A stretch of DNA of 64,000 nt from Bacteroidia bacterium (lineage in GTDB: Bacteria > Bacteroidota > Bacteroidia > Cytophagales > Flammeovirgaceae). Position 1 is the first letter of the stretch. Each line of letters begins with the position of its first letter. Shown piece after piece: positions 35,967-43,449 of the stretch. The notes beneath the pieces are model-generated. The model had not been told where the DNA came from and searched no databases. It was given only the letters and a program-made list of their open reading frames with translations. The DNA lies in contig JAUIAB010000004.1 in NCBI GenBank assembly GCA_030425505.1, positions 62,001-126,000 on the forward strand, written 5' to 3'. The position numbers and the translations under genes were made by a program.

Positions 35967-35991
35967 AAATTACGTAAAGGCCTTATTTTAA

Positions 35992-37221
35992 CTAGAAAAT
36001 ATTGATTTGGTTTCTGGTTAAATCTTCTATCGTTTCTCTTTTTCGAATTAATTTCGCTTGATTATTTACAACAAGTACTTCTGCTGGTTTTAATCTTGAA
36101 TTGTAATTTGAGCTCATAGAAAAACCGTAAGAGCCAGCATTTTTTATAGCTAGTATATCTCCTTCTCTTACTTCATTGAGTTTTCTATCCCATCCAAAAG
36201 TATCTGTCTCACAGATATATCCCACGACGGTGTATATCCTTTGTGTCCCCTTAGGGTTAGAGATGTTAACAATATCGTGATACGCATCATACATCATTGG
36301 TCTTAGAAGATGGTTCATACCAGAGTCTACTCCTACAAAAACAGCAGATGGAGTTTGTTTGATAACATTTGTTTTAACCAGTAAGCACCCCGCTTCACTA
36401 GTTATAAACTTTCCTGGTTCAAACCATAGCTCTAGCTCTTTGCCGTATTCTTTGCAAAAAGCTTCAAATACCTTCCCTAGCTTTTTTCCTAGATCTTCTA
36501 CATTAGTAGTAACATCATTTTCTTGATATGCTACTTTAAAACCACTTCCTAAGTCAATAACTTCCAAATCCTGAAATTCTCTAGCAACATCGAACAGAAC
36601 CTGCGCAGCTCTTATAAAAACCTCACTGTCAAGTATATCCGAGCCAGAGTGCATATGAAGTCCCCTAACTTTAATATCATTTGCTTTGACTACTCTTTTG
36701 ATATGAGGTAATTGGAATATCGAAATGCCAAATTTTGAATCAATATGACCTACCTGAATTTTAGAATGACCTCCAGCAGATATGTGAGGGTTTATTCTAA
36801 TGCAGCACGGTACTGTATTTCCATATTTATCTCCGAAGTGCTCTAATATAGATATGTTATCAATATTTAAAGTTATTCCGAGTTTAACGCCTTCTTCAAC
36901 CTCCTCAAATGCAACACAGTTAGGTGTAAACAAAATATCTTCGGGCTTAAACCCAGCAATTAACCCAAGTTTTGCTTCCTCTATCGAAACCACATCTAAC
37001 CCAGCCCCTTCATTTTTTAGTAAACTTAATATGCTGAGGTTTGTCAGTGATTTTGCTGCATATTTTATCTTTATATTAGTATTTGGAAAGGATTTAAGCA
37101 ACCTATTGTACTGACCTACTATTTTTTGAGCATCATACAAATACAAAGGTAGCCCAAACTCTTCTGCTATTTTTTCAACTTGCTGCCCCCCAATACAGTA
37201 CCCTTTTGAAGTTAACTCCAT
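35992..37221 (-). CDS. lysA: Diaminopimelate decarboxylase
   Basis: LysA converts meso-diaminopimelate to lysine. This 409-aa fold-type III PLP enzyme has the lysine motif KYAAKSLTN, GLHMHSGSDI, EPGKFITSEAGCL and the active-site cysteine motif CETDTFGWDRKL. The final strand EGDILAIKNAGSYGFSMSSNYNSR is typical. YAAKSL replaces the more usual YAVKAN. It is preceded by the pterin dehydratase gene 12 bp upstream and followed by the RDD gene, so the three form one operon. Confidence 0.95.
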   Translation of the reverse strand: MELTSKGYCIGGQQVEKIAEEFGLPLYLYDAQKIVGQYNRLLKSFPNTNIKIKYAAKSLTNLSILSLLKNEGAGLDVVSIEEAKLGLIAGFKPEDILFTPNCVAFEEVEEGVKLGITLNIDNISILEHFGDKYGNTVPCCIRINPHISAGGHSKIQVGHIDSKFGISIFQLPHIKRVVKANDIKVRGLHMHSGSDILDSEVFIRAAQVLFDVAREFQDLEVIDLGSGFKVAYQENDVTTNVEDLGKKLGKVFEAFCKEYGKELELWFEPGKFITSEAGCLLVKTNVIKQTPSAVFVGVDSGMNHLLRPMMYDAYHDIVNISNPKGTQRIYTVVGYICETDTFGWDRKLNEVREGDILAIKNAGSYGFSMSSNYNSRLKPAEVLVVNNQAKLIRKRETIEDLTRNQINIF

Positions 37222-37233
37222 TTCTTTAATTTC

Positions 37234-37461
37234 TTACAACTGATCTATTTCTGAGGCTAGTTTTTTATCTTTCTCCGTTACTACGTTTCCAGCATCATGC
37301 GTACACAAACAAATCTCTACTTTGTTGTACACATTTGACCAGTTTGGGTGATGTTGATGCTTTTCTGCTAAAAATGCAACTTTGGTCATAAACCCAAATG
37401 CTTCTATAAAATCACTAAACTCGAATACTTTTTTTAATTGATTGTTTTCTTCTTTCCACAT
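37234..37461 (-). CDS. 4a-hydroxytetrahydrobiopterin dehydratase (pterin-4a-carbinolamine dehydratase)
   Basis: This 75-aa enzyme recycles the pterin cofactor of aromatic amino acid hydroxylases. It keeps the motif FMTKVAFLAEKHQHHPNWSNVYNKV, with the catalytic HH...W pattern, and the TEKDKKLASEID end. It is shorter at the N-terminus than the typical roughly 95 aa. It leads the operon with lysA. No phenylalanine hydroxylase gene is near. Confidence 0.9.
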   Translation of the reverse strand: MWKEENNQLKKVFEFSDFIEAFGFMTKVAFLAEKHQHHPNWSNVYNKVEICLCTHDAGNVVTEKDKKLASEIDQL

Positions 37462-37517
37462 TATCTTTTCCAGTTTTGATTAAATGATGCTCTAATATAG
37501 TTTATTCTTTATTTTCA

Positions 37518-37535
37518 GTAAGTAAGATTACTTAC
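37518..37535. promoter_or_regulatory. 18-bp palindrome, operator-like
   Basis: GTAAGTAA and TTACTTAC are exact inverted repeats around GA. The site lies in the region between the minus-strand pterin dehydratase/lysA operon and the plus-strand TRAP permease. Length and symmetry fit a dimeric repressor site. Confidence 0.4.
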
Positions 37536-37637
37536 ATATTATTATCGTGTAAAGATTTTTTTCTTTAATTTATTTTTTGATTATTGGTTTCTCAAGAAGA
37601 TAAAATTTAAAAGTTGATATTATTAATTTTTTCTAGA

Positions 37638-37769
37638 ATGATACGAAGAATGTTTATCGCATCTTGCTCATTAATCATTTTTTCTGCATTTCTAAAAGTA
37701 ATGCATTGGGCTTTATATTCTTACCTCATACCAATTGGTATTTTTGGGTTTTTATTTCGTGGTATATGA
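37638..37769 (+). CDS. Possible 43-aa membrane microprotein
   Basis: An ATG at 37638 opens a 43-codon frame ending at TGA 37767-37769. The product has two hydrophobic stretches (MFIASCSLIIFSAFLKVMHW and LIPIGIFGFLFRG) around a KVMHW motif. A similar hydrophobic-KxxHW-hydrophobic pattern is common in Bacteroidota small two-helix proteins and GldL N-termini. No strong ribosome-binding site is visible. The rest of the 428-bp gap (37462-37889) holds only the palindrome at 37518. Confidence 0.35.
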   Translation: MIRRMFIASCSLIIFSAFLKVMHWALYSYLIPIGIFGFLFRGI

Positions 37770-37889
37770 AAAGGAAAAAAGTATAATTATCAACATATCA
37801 GTTCTTTTTATTCTTTTAAAAAAAGAATAATTATTTTTAACCTTCCTAATTATTTAACCAAATCATTTAGAGCAGAGGCGTTTTAATAC

Positions 37890-39200
37890 ATGCTAATACT
37901 ACTCCTTTTTATCCTATTATTTGCTCTACTTTTGATGGGTTATCCCGTTGCTTTTACGCTGGCTGGGGTTTCTATCTTATTTGGAGCTATGGTGTTCGGG
38001 TTTGACTTTTTCCACCTCCTACCCCTTAGGATATATGGGATTATGCAAAACTTTGTCCTGCTGGCAGTCCCTTTATTTATTTTTATGGGGGTTACTTTAG
38101 AAAAATCTGGAATCGCAGGTAGGCTACTAAATACTACAGCAATATTATTTGGAAGGTTTAAAGGAGGATTAGCCTTAGCAGTAATTTTAGTAGGCACTTT
38201 ACTAGCTGCATCAACTGGCATTGTAGGCGCAACAGTAGTAACTATGGGGCTAATCAGCTTACCCACTATGCTAAAAAGGAACTACCACCCTTCTCTAGCA
38301 TCAGGAGTAGTTGCTTCCTCTGGTACTTTAGGCCAGATAATACCCCCAAGTATCCTACTGGTTCTTTTAGGAAGTGTAATGAACATACCTGTTGGAGAGC
38401 TATTTGTTGCCGCTATTATTCCAGGTCTAATTTTAGTTGTAGCTTACTCATTATGGGTTATTTCCATTGCAAAACTTAAGCCTAGTTATGCACCCACAGT
38501 ATCAAAAGAAGAGTGGCTAAATTTTAAAAAAGAAAATTTTTGGTTCAAAATAATTAAATCTTTTGCTCTTCCTATTATCTTAATTTTTGTAGTGTTAGGA
38601 TCCATATTTGCTGGAGTAGCCTCCCCTACTGAAGCAGCAGGAATTGGAGCTGTGCTAAGTTTAATACTAACAGGCTTTGAGAGAAAGCTCTCAACAAAAG
38701 TTTTGAAAGAAATTTCAAAAGAAACCATTCATATTACCAGTATGGTGTTTATGATCCTTGTTGGAGCAACAGCATTGGGTTTAGTTTTTAGAGGTTTGGG
38801 TGGAGATCAGCTTATTATCCAATTGATTGAAAAAACTGAGCTGAGCCCAGTCTCTTTTTTATTGCTAATCATGCTAATCATGTTTGTGGCTGGTTTTTTT
38901 ATTGATTTTATAGAAATCATCTTCATCTTTATGCCTGTAGTTACCCCTGTTTTAATAGAATACAATATAGATTTGCTATGGGTTGCAATTTTGATCTCTA
39001 TTAACCTTCAAACTTCATTTCTTACTCCTCCATTCGGTTTTTCATTATTTTATTTGAAAGGGGTTGCTCCTAAAAGCATAACTACAAACCACATCTATAA
39101 AGGAATTATACCTTTTATAATAATTCAAATTGCTGTTCTAGGAATTGTATTTTGCATTCCTGAAACCACGAAATGGCTTATTTCTGTTTTGAAAACTTAG
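37890..39200 (+). CDS. dctM: TRAP transporter large permease subunit
   Basis: This 436-aa inner-membrane protein with about 12 hydrophobic segments is the DctM subunit of a tripartite periplasmic transporter. It shows MGYPVAFTLAGVSILFG near the N-terminus, FVLLAVPLFIFMGVTLEKSG, and STGIVGATVVTMGLISLPTML. TRAP systems need a periplasmic binding protein (DctP) and a small subunit (DctQ); neither is beside it. The substrate, often a C4-dicarboxylate or other organic acid, is unknown. Confidence 0.92.
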   Translation: MLILLLFILLFALLLMGYPVAFTLAGVSILFGAMVFGFDFFHLLPLRIYGIMQNFVLLAVPLFIFMGVTLEKSGIAGRLLNTTAILFGRFKGGLALAVILVGTLLAASTGIVGATVVTMGLISLPTMLKRNYHPSLASGVVASSGTLGQIIPPSILLVLLGSVMNIPVGELFVAAIIPGLILVVAYSLWVISIAKLKPSYAPTVSKEEWLNFKKENFWFKIIKSFALPIILIFVVLGSIFAGVASPTEAAGIGAVLSLILTGFERKLSTKVLKEISKETIHITSMVFMILVGATALGLVFRGLGGDQLIIQLIEKTELSPVSFLLLIMLIMFVAGFFIDFIEIIFIFMPVVTPVLIEYNIDLLWVAILISINLQTSFLTPPFGFSLFYLKGVAPKSITTNHIYKGIIPFIIIQIAVLGIVFCIPETTKWLISVLKT

Positions 39201-39287
39201 CAGTAGAGCTTATTCTACTAATGTGTAAAAATTCCACGCCAAATATCTTCAGGATTTAACCATTTATTTAGTATGGCTAGGTGGAAT

Positions 39288-39321
39288 AAACTTTGTTGCT
39301 ATAATTAACGCAACAAAGTTT
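39288..39321 (+). promoter_or_regulatory. 12-bp perfect inverted repeat directly upstream of the 39331 gene
   Basis: AAACTTTGTTGC (39288-39299) and GCAACAAAGTTT (39310-39321) are exact complements around a 10-nt AT-rich loop. It ends 9 bp before the ATG at 39331. The TAAACTTTG at its left edge resembles a -7 element. It may be an operator, a leader hairpin, or the terminator of dctM with a weak T-tract. Confidence 0.45.
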
Positions 39322-39330
39322 TCAACAAAC

Positions 39331-39795
39331 ATGAATAACACTAACGACCAAACAATTAAAAATTTACTTGACAACATAATCTTAACACAGAAGATCTATC
39401 AAAAAGCATCATCTGCCATTCACGATTCTTTTTTGACAAATCATTTTTTGAGAACTTCAGAAAAGAAATCTCTTGCCAAAAAAGAACTAGCTAAGATAAC
39501 TTTAGTTAATTTGAGTGATCATGATATCTCTATTTTGAAAAAGATTAAGTCATTACCTGGCGATATGCTATTAGTATTTGATGATTTGGTTTTAGAACGA
39601 AATGAAAGAGCTATCTTATCTTTTTGTATTCAAAGAGAGAAAGACTTAATAAAAAGCTACGCTGAAGTAATTCAAGAAACACAAAACTCATTTTTAATTG
39701 AAGTTTTAAGAAGACATAGAAATGAGTGTAGAAAAGTTCTAGATAAGCTTGAGGAGCTATATACTGGCTATGATTATCCTAATTTTAATAGTTAA
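39331..39795 (+). CDS. Small helical protein, DUF2383/four-helix-bundle-like
   Basis: This 154-aa soluble protein appears all helical: TIKNLLDNIILTQKIYQKASSAI, LFDDLV-like turns, and FLIEVLRRHRNECRKVLDKLEEL at the end. The pattern resembles PA2169-family four-helix-bundle proteins (DUF2383), often linked to stress, but I am not certain. A 12-bp inverted repeat sits just upstream. No partner gene is obvious. Confidence 0.55.
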   Translation: MNNTNDQTIKNLLDNIILTQKIYQKASSAIHDSFLTNHFLRTSEKKSLAKKELAKITLVNLSDHDISILKKIKSLPGDMLLVFDDLVLERNERAILSFCIQREKDLIKSYAEVIQETQNSFLIEVLRRHRNECRKVLDKLEELYTGYDYPNFNS

Positions 39796-39828
39796 TCGCA
39801 TCAAAAGTTGCTTGCTATTATAAAACTA

Positions 39829-39858
39829 TTGCAAATAACGTTTCTATATCTACTTTTG
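39829..39858 (+). promoter_or_regulatory. Bacteroidota-type promoter of atpC
   Basis: TTG at 39829-39831 and TACTTTTG at 39851-39858 are separated by 19 bp, matching TTG-N19-TAnnTTTG. The atpC ATG is 28 bp after the -7 element. It is the best promoter match noticed in the window. Confidence 0.6.
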
Positions 39859-39886
39859 CACTTACTTATAATTAAGAATAAAAAAG

Positions 39887-40138
39887 ATGCAAGTAAATTT
39901 TCTCACTCCAGATTATGTAGTTTATGAAGGAGAGTCAATTGGAGTAAATGTTCCTGGAGAAAAAGGATCGTTCGAGATACTAAATAACCACGCTGCTATT
40001 ATAAGTTCTATTACTAAAGGTGAGGTTAGAATTAAAACAGATCAAAAAAATATTCTTAAGTATACTGTAAGTGAAGGAATTGTTGAGGTAAAGGATAACA
40101 AAATTGTAATTCTTACAGAAGAAGCCAAGCAAGTCTAG
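39887..40138 (+). CDS. atpC: ATP synthase F1 epsilon subunit, N-terminal domain form
   Basis: The epsilon subunit sits on the gamma shaft of F1 and couples rotation; its C-terminal hairpin can inhibit ATP hydrolysis. This 83-aa protein has the N-terminal beta-sandwich (VNFLTPDYVVYEGESIGVNVPGEKGSFEILNNHAAIISSITKGEVRI). It lacks the C-terminal helical hairpin of the roughly 130-aa E. coli type, as is usual in Bacteroidota. The beta subunit gene atpD, normally just upstream, is absent here. Confidence 0.93.
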   Translation: MQVNFLTPDYVVYEGESIGVNVPGEKGSFEILNNHAAIISSITKGEVRIKTDQKNILKYTVSEGIVEVKDNKIVILTEEAKQV

Positions 40139-40161
40139 TTTCTTATTTACATCATTTTTAC

Positions 40162-40235
40162 GCACGCGTAGTTCAACTGGATAGAATGTCGGATTTCGGC
40201 TCCGAAGGTTGAGGGTTCGAGTCCTTCCGCGTGCA
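40162..40235 (+). tRNA. tRNA-Arg (anticodon TCG)
   Basis: The acceptor arms GCACGCG and CGCGTGC pair in full with discriminator A at 40235. The anticodon stem is TCGGA/TCCGA with loop TTTCGGC, which gives anticodon TCG and so arginine. The T-arm GAGGG-TTCGAGT-CCTTC is canonical. The 3' CCA is not encoded. It lies 23 bp after atpC. Confidence 0.95.
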
Positions 40236-40376
40236 CTTTCACCTTGTTTACAAAATAAATCATCTTCTAAATCATTAAAAAAAACAGTTGTGCATCATCT
40301 GTTTATACTAGAATTTCTAATTGTTTATTAGCAAAATCTTATCTTTAAATTTTTAGCCAAGAACAGATGGCAGTTT

Positions 40377-42344
40377 ATGAGTAGAATACTTCGAAGCTCT
40401 ATTAAGTCAAAAATTATACTTGTAATTATGCAGATTTCAAGTATAACTCTGTTTCTATCATTTTCTGCATTTATTATTTATGATTTCGTCAACGTAAAAG
40501 CTGAGTTTGTTGAAAAATCGAAAAAATTCAGTAAAACAATAGGAGAAAGAATCTCCCTGCCAATAAAAAATAATAGAAGAAGATGGGTACAAGATGAGCT
40601 ATTCAAAAGTCTGTCTGATGAAAAACAAGTAGATTACGGTGCAGTATTTAGTACTGATTCTACAATATTTGCTTTTTATGACAACTCTCTTCTAAACGGA
40701 GATGCAGTCCTAGGAGATAGAGATGTTATTGAATATATTACAAATGACTCTCTTGCTCTTGCGAATAGTGAGTTTATTCCAGCCTACTCCACTGATAGTT
40801 ATAACTTCAAAGTATGGAAAAACTATTTTGAAATTTATTCTGAATTTTATGATGAAGGAAATGAAAAAAAACTAGGAACTGTCTTTCTTCGATACAATTT
40901 AAAAAATTTCACTAGTAGGTATTTGAGATACCTACTAGCTTTTCTGATTATTTTTTTCACAGCTAGCCTTATCGCATATTTAATTTCAATTCCGCTTCAA
41001 AAAAAAGTTTCTCAACCCATACTTGCTCTAGCTACTAAAACAAAGCTAATTTCTTTTGCAAATGATTATTCTATCCGAATAGAAAAGAACACCACGGATG
41101 AAATTGGGATTCTCATCGATGGGATGAATAATATGCTAGAGGAGATCGAAAAAAGAAGGCAATATTTGATTAAAGCTAAAGAAGATGCAGAAGCATCAGC
41201 TAAAGCAAAAGAGCAGTTTCTTGCTAATATGAGTCATGAAATTAGAACCCCTTTAAATGGAATTATAGGAGTTACAGATCTTCTAAGAGGAACTACTTTA
41301 GATGACAAGCAAGAAAATTATTTATCTATAATTCGTCAATCTGCAGATCATTTACTTGTATTGATTAATGATATTTTAGACTTATCAAAAATTGAAGCTG
41401 GGAAACTAACTTTTACTGAACAGCCTTTCGATATAAAATCCACTATTGATAATGTATTTTCTATTTTCAAAAAAAATATTGAAGAAAAAAAACTTGAATT
41501 TATAGTTAACCTTTCTGATGATTTCCCTGAAAGTGTTATTGGTGATCCTATACGGCTAAATCAAATTCTTTTAAATCTAATTGGTAATGCCATCAAGTTT
41601 ACTCTTAAAGGGAAAATAGAAGTTATTGGAAGTGTAATAAATAAAACCAACTCCAAAATTAAAATTGAAATAAATATAAAAGATACTGGAATCGGAATAC
41701 CCAAGGATAAATTAAAAGAGATTTTTTCCAAATTCACACAAGTATCTGATGATAACACAAGGAGGTTTGGAGGAACTGGCTTAGGTCTTGCAATCACTAA
41801 GCAATTAGTTGAACTTCAGAACGGAGGCTTAGATGTTGAAAGTATTGAAGGCAAAGGTAGTAGCTTTAGGTTTAGCTTATGGTATAAAATTGATACGCTT
41901 TCAGAAAAAGTAAATGCTAATGAAAAGCTTGATATAAATAAGTCAATAACAAAAAAACCAAAAAAAGGGCGAGTTCTACTAGCTGAAGATAATGAAATCA
42001 ACCAAATGATAGTTGTTGATCTACTTGAGCAATGGGGATACACGATAGAAGTAGTTAAAAATGGAAAAGAGGCTCTTCAAAAAATTATGCGCAAAGACTT
42101 TGATTTAATACTTATGGATGTGCATATGCCAGAAATGGATGGTTATACTGCTACAAAAAAAATTAGATCTGACCTTAATTTCCCTAAAAAACATATCCCT
42201 ATTATAGCTATGACAGCATCTGCACTGAAAGGTGAAGCCGAAAAATGTTTATCTATTGGAATGAGTGACTATATCGCAAAACCATTTGAGCAAGATAAGC
42301 TAAAACAAAAAATAGAGAAGTGGCTAAATATCCTTCCGAGTTAA
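40377..42344 (+). CDS. Hybrid sensor histidine kinase/response regulator
   Basis: This 655-aa inner-membrane protein has a first transmembrane segment at about 15-37, a periplasmic sensor region of about 140 aa, and a second segment at about 183-203. A HAMP-like linker and coiled coil follow. The HisKA domain contains [13 protein letters not shown] with the phospho-accepting His287. The HATPase domain has [21 protein letters not shown] and [14 protein letters not shown]-terminal receiver holds [11 protein letters not shown] and [10 protein letters not shown] with Asp581. The N-terminal region resembles the CHASE8-type or uncharacterised sensors ([14 protein letters not shown]). The stimulus is unknown; no partner regulator gene is adjacent. 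Confidence 0.93.
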   Translation: MSRILRSSIKSKIILVIMQISSITLFLSFSAFIIYDFVNVKAEFVEKSKKFSKTIGERISLPIKNNRRRWVQDELFKSLSDEKQVDYGAVFSTDSTIFAFYDNSLLNGDAVLGDRDVIEYITNDSLALANSEFIPAYSTDSYNFKVWKNYFEIYSEFYDEGNEKKLGTVFLRYNLKNFTSRYLRYLLAFLIIFFTASLIAYLISIPLQKKVSQPILALATKTKLISFANDYSIRIEKNTTDEIGILIDGMNNMLEEIEKRRQYLIKAKEDAEASAKAKEQFLANMSHEIRTPLNGIIGVTDLLRGTTLDDKQENYLSIIRQSADHLLVLINDILDLSKIEAGKLTFTEQPFDIKSTIDNVFSIFKKNIEEKKLEFIVNLSDDFPESVIGDPIRLNQILLNLIGNAIKFTLKGKIEVIGSVINKTNSKIKIEINIKDTGIGIPKDKLKEIFSKFTQVSDDNTRRFGGTGLGLAITKQLVELQNGGLDVESIEGKGSSFRFSLWYKIDTLSEKVNANEKLDINKSITKKPKKGRVLLAEDNEINQMIVVDLLEQWGYTIEVVKNGKEALQKIMRKDFDLILMDVHMPEMDGYTATKKIRSDLNFPKKHIPIIAMTASALKGEAEKCLSIGMSDYIAKPFEQDKLKQKIEKWLNILPS

Positions 42345-42431
42345 TTACAAGTGCATCACTGATAATCAGGCATTTATTGATATTTCTCATAAAATTGTCT
42401 CACAGATTCCACGTAATTAAGAAAAACCATT

Positions 42432-42439
42432 TACCTTTG
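42432..42439 (+). promoter_or_regulatory. Bacteroidota-type -7 element upstream of rplY
   Basis: TACCTTTG matches TAnnTTTG and lies 41 bp before the rplY ATG. No TTG was found at the expected 19-21 bp spacing upstream. Confidence 0.45.
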
Positions 42440-42480
42440 CACTTCGATTTATTTTAAGTAAGAAGAAAACTGTAAGAATT

Positions 42481-43071
42481 ATGAGAATTCATGAAATGGT
42501 TGGCTTTGAAAGAAAAGTAAGAAGTAAAGCTGAAGCCAATAAGTTAAGAAGGGAAGGAAACGTACCATGTGTTCTATATGGAGGGGAAAATGTTGTCCAC
42601 TTCTCTACTCCAATGATATTGTTTAGAGATTTAGTATATACACCTGAGGCTGCTTTTGTTAATTTAAATGTTGAAGGAACTGAATATAAGTGTGTGCTTA
42701 AAGATGTTCAATTTCACCCTGTGAGTGAAATTATTCTTCATGCTGACTTTTTGTTATTAAAAGATGACAAAATGCTTAGAATGGAAATCCCAGTCAAGTT
42801 TACAGGTAGTGCTCCTGGTATCGTGAAAGGGGGTAAATTAATTCCTAAGCTTAGGAAAGTTAAAGTTTTGGCATTACCACAAAACATGCCACAAAATATT
42901 GAAGTAAGTATCTCTGGATTAGACTTAGGTCATTCTGTTAAAATCAGAAATTTACAACCTAAAGATTATGAGATCTTGAATAACCCTCAGGTTACTATTG
43001 CTTCTGTTGGTATTCCAAGAGCTCTTAAGAGTGCCCAATCAAAAGGAGAAGAGGAAGAAGTTGCTGCATAG
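42481..43071 (+). CDS. rplY: Ribosomal protein L25/CTC (bL25)
   Basis: bL25 binds 5S rRNA. This 196-aa long (CTC) form has the L25 domain (VGFERKVRSKAEANKLRREGNVPCVLYGG) and a C-terminal CTC beta domain (LRMEIPVKFTGSAPGIVKGGKLI, LDLGHSVKIRNL), ending in a short acidic tail. In most bacteria pth follows; here a small lipoprotein-like gene follows, and a terminator hairpin lies 46 bp after the stop. Confidence 0.95.
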   Translation: MRIHEMVGFERKVRSKAEANKLRREGNVPCVLYGGENVVHFSTPMILFRDLVYTPEAAFVNLNVEGTEYKCVLKDVQFHPVSEIILHADFLLLKDDKMLRMEIPVKFTGSAPGIVKGGKLIPKLRKVKVLALPQNMPQNIEVSISGLDLGHSVKIRNLQPKDYEILNNPQVTIASVGIPRALKSAQSKGEEEEVAA

Positions 43072-43084
43072 TTTATTTATAAAC

Positions 43085-43429
43085 TTGTTTAATCTTTTCT
43101 TTTATAAATATTATTTAAAAGCTAGTAACTACTTATTACTAGCTTTTTTGCTTTCTAGCTGTTCTCTTTCCAAAGAAGAAATGATAACCTTCCAGGGAAG
43201 CTGGGTATCTGATGATAGTACTGTTGTTATAATTACTGATTCTCAAAGAGGCTTTTTTATTTCAGATAGTTTAACGATTAAGAATGGGGAGCTTATGCTG
43301 AATCAGGATTCGCTAAAAATTAACTTATTAGGACTAGAAAAAAATCTAAAAATAGATAAATACCCTGCACAAAATGAAAATAGAGGCTGGGTTATGGTTT
43401 TAGATAGTACCCTTTTTGTCAAAGAATAA
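43085..43429 (+). CDS. Small lipoprotein-like hypothetical protein
   Basis: The mature part is encoded by about 43160-43429 (CSLSKEEMITFQGSWVSDDSTVVIITDSQRG). A lipobox LLSSC follows a hydrophobic run NYLLLAFLLSSC. The frame is open back into rplY, so the start is uncertain. A TTG at 43085 gives a 114-aa protein and is my choice, since no ATG lies between the rplY stop and the lipobox. The mature region resembles a lipocalin-like strand pattern (GSWVSDDSTVVII). The rplY terminator lies within the signal-peptide codons. Confidence 0.55.
   Translation: MFNLFFYKYYLKASNYLLLAFLLSSCSLSKEEMITFQGSWVSDDSTVVIITDSQRGFFISDSLTIKNGELMLNQDSLKINLLGLEKNLKIDKYPAQNENRGWVMVLDSTLFVKE
43117..43149 (+). terminator. 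Rho-independent terminator of rplY, inside the next reading frame
   Basis: AAAAGCTAGTAA (43117-43128) pairs exactly with TTACTAGCTTTT (43136-43147) around a 7-nt loop and runs into a T-tract. It begins 46 bp after the rplY stop. The same bases encode KASNYLLLAF of the putative lipoprotein signal peptide. Confidence 0.75.
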
Positions 43430-43449
43430 TAGCTACTTTTTTTTCCGTT

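Noticed and set aside
42998-43084. Lipoprotein start inside rplY
   Set aside because: The frame is open there, but the encoded residues are a shadow of rplY. A start after the rplY stop is more likely, though not proven.
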